Assembly: GCF_003026455.1 (NCBI RefSeq)
Contig: NZ_PYMB01000001.1
Coordinates: 310,001-374,000, forward strand
Source of the DNA: Photobacterium rosenbergii
GTDB lineage: Bacteria; Pseudomonadota; Gammaproteobacteria; Enterobacterales; Vibrionaceae
DNA length: 64,000 nt
Reading direction: 5' to 3'
Shown piece by piece: positions 63,526 to 64,000 of this stretch. The notes beneath the pieces were generated by a model. The model had not been told where the DNA came from. It saw nothing but the letters and a program-made list of their open reading frames with translations, and did not search any database. Positions within the stretch are counted from its first letter, which is position 1; each line of letters begins with the position of its first letter. The position numbers and the translations under genes were made by a program.

Positions 63526-64000
63526 ATGAGCCAATTTAAATCACATACAGTTGAGTCAGCACCAGAAAAAAGTAAAGCAATCATTGAAGGTGCATATAAA
63601 GCTTACGGTGTTGTACCTGGTCTATTCGCTGTTATGGCAGAGTCACCAGAAATTTTAAAAGCTTACACAAAAATTCATGAACTATTTACAGCGACATCAT
63701 TTGATGCAGAGGAACTGACTGTCGTATGGCAGACAATCAACGTCGAGCATGAGTGTCATTACTGTGTTCCTGCGCATACGGGTATCGCTCACTCCATGAA
63801 AGTAGACCCATCACTAACGGAAGCACTCCGTAATCAGCAGCCTATGCCAAACGCTAAACTACAAGCACTTCACGACTTTACTTTGGCTGTAGTCCGTCAA
63901 CGCGGAAATGTAACAGAAGACCAATTGAACGCTTTCATTGGTGCTGGTTACGGTCAGCAGCAAGTGCTAGAAGTTATTCTTGGTCTATCACAGAAAGTGA
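63526..64000 (+). CDS. Carboxymuconolactone decarboxylase-family protein (AhpD-like), C-terminus cut by window end
   Basis: The frame is open from ATG 63526 (RBS CGGAGAAGAAA) to the edge: at least 158 residues. The CMD motif is NVEHECHYCVPAHTGIAHSM (CxxC with His), which in AhpD-like proteins gives peroxidase or disulfide reductase activity. Preceded by two operator-like dyads, so probably the strongest TetR-controlled promoter of the cluster. It may be a detoxifying peroxidase. Confidence 0.85.
   Translation, partial: MSQFKSHTVESAPEKSKAIIEGAYKAYGVVPGLFAVMAESPEILKAYTKIHELFTATSFDAEELTVVWQTINVEHECHYCVPAHTGIAHSMKVDPSLTEALRNQQPMPNAKLQALHDFTLAVVRQRGNVTEDQLNAFIGAGYGQQQVLEVILGLSQKV

Larger units (their letters stand above)
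52150..64000. mobile_element. Integrated element (genomic island), left part
   Basis: Evidence: a broken cobQ on the left, a P4-type tyrosine recombinase directly inside, an AlpA/Xis-like gene, a second recombinase unit, degenerate sequence, a remnant IS110 transposase and an accessory gene cluster. The right end is not in the window; the cluster after 57 kb is assigned to the same element only because no cobQ remainder or second boundary was seen. Confidence 0.6.

Noticed and set aside
1..64000. CRISPR arrays, tRNA and rRNA genes
   Set aside because: No regularly spaced repeats and no tRNA or rRNA signature were found on reading; a tRNA scan would settle the matter.

Overview
The window looks like a chromosomal segment of a marine gammaproteobacterium of the family Vibrionaceae (Photobacterium/Vibrio-like). 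The assignment rests on a LuxT/SwrT-type TetR regulator, a CarR/CarS (VprA/VprB)-type two-component pair preceded by a PepSY gene, a GlyGly-CTERM trypsin-like protease, a ToxR-like membrane regulator and several small proteins of Vibrionaceae type. No rRNA, tRNA or CRISPR array was seen.

Bases 1 to about 52,150 read as conserved backbone. In order: the end of an ABC-class ATPase gene; carRS with PepSY; a chemoreceptor; a long-chain acyl-CoA ligase; luxT; an M48 lipoprotein protease; a hotdog thioesterase; a retropepsin-like lipoprotein; DUF2797; a frameshifted GNAT gene; cytochrome c' facing a cytochrome b561-like protein; a haem-containing fatty acid cis/trans isomerase; a ToxR-like regulator; a REC-GGDEF diguanylate cyclase; yceH, a GIY-YIG protein, yaeQ and a YdcF-type protein. 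Next is a TPP-riboswitch operon for thiamine pyrimidine salvage (thiD, an ABC transporter, tenA), then phnA/yjdM, a GlyGly-CTERM protease, codBA with two PurR-box-like sites, an orphan CpxR-like regulator behind a Fur-box-like site, an Lpp-like lipoprotein, a Sco copper chaperone, a periplasmic asparaginase, and a block concerned with undecaprenyl-phosphate and lipid glycosylation (DUF368/PopT, GtrA, a two-component pair, a GT2 and an ArnT-like GT39). The backbone ends with an aminotransferase, an alpha/beta hydrolase, a BOF protein, a CPBP protease and the cobU-cobC-cobQ genes.

Near 52,150 the cobQ (cobyric acid synthase) reading frame stops matching its family after about 46 codons, and a tyrosine recombinase gene follows at once. 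I read this as the left end of an integrated element that runs past the right edge of the window; no remainder of cobQ was found. Its recombination end carries a P4-type integrase, an AlpA/Xis-like HTH protein, a hypothetical protein, and a second recombinase unit of two adjacent genes, followed by about 1.2 kb of degenerate sequence.

The right part (57.1-64 kb) is a catabolic or detoxification cluster: a rhodanese-type sulfurtransferase, an NnrU-like membrane protein, a flavin-binding pyridoxamine-oxidase-like protein, a haloalkane-dehalogenase-like hydrolase with a signal peptide, an iron-type alcohol dehydrogenase, a TetR regulator, a small four-helix membrane protein and a carboxymuconolactone-decarboxylase-family protein. 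A repeated dyad with core GAACGTTC, or a variant of it, lies in every promoter gap of this cluster, including that of tetR. This is the best candidate here for an undescribed system: a TetR-controlled regulon carried as cargo of an element inserted in cobQ. A truncated IS110-family transposase start abuts one of the operators.
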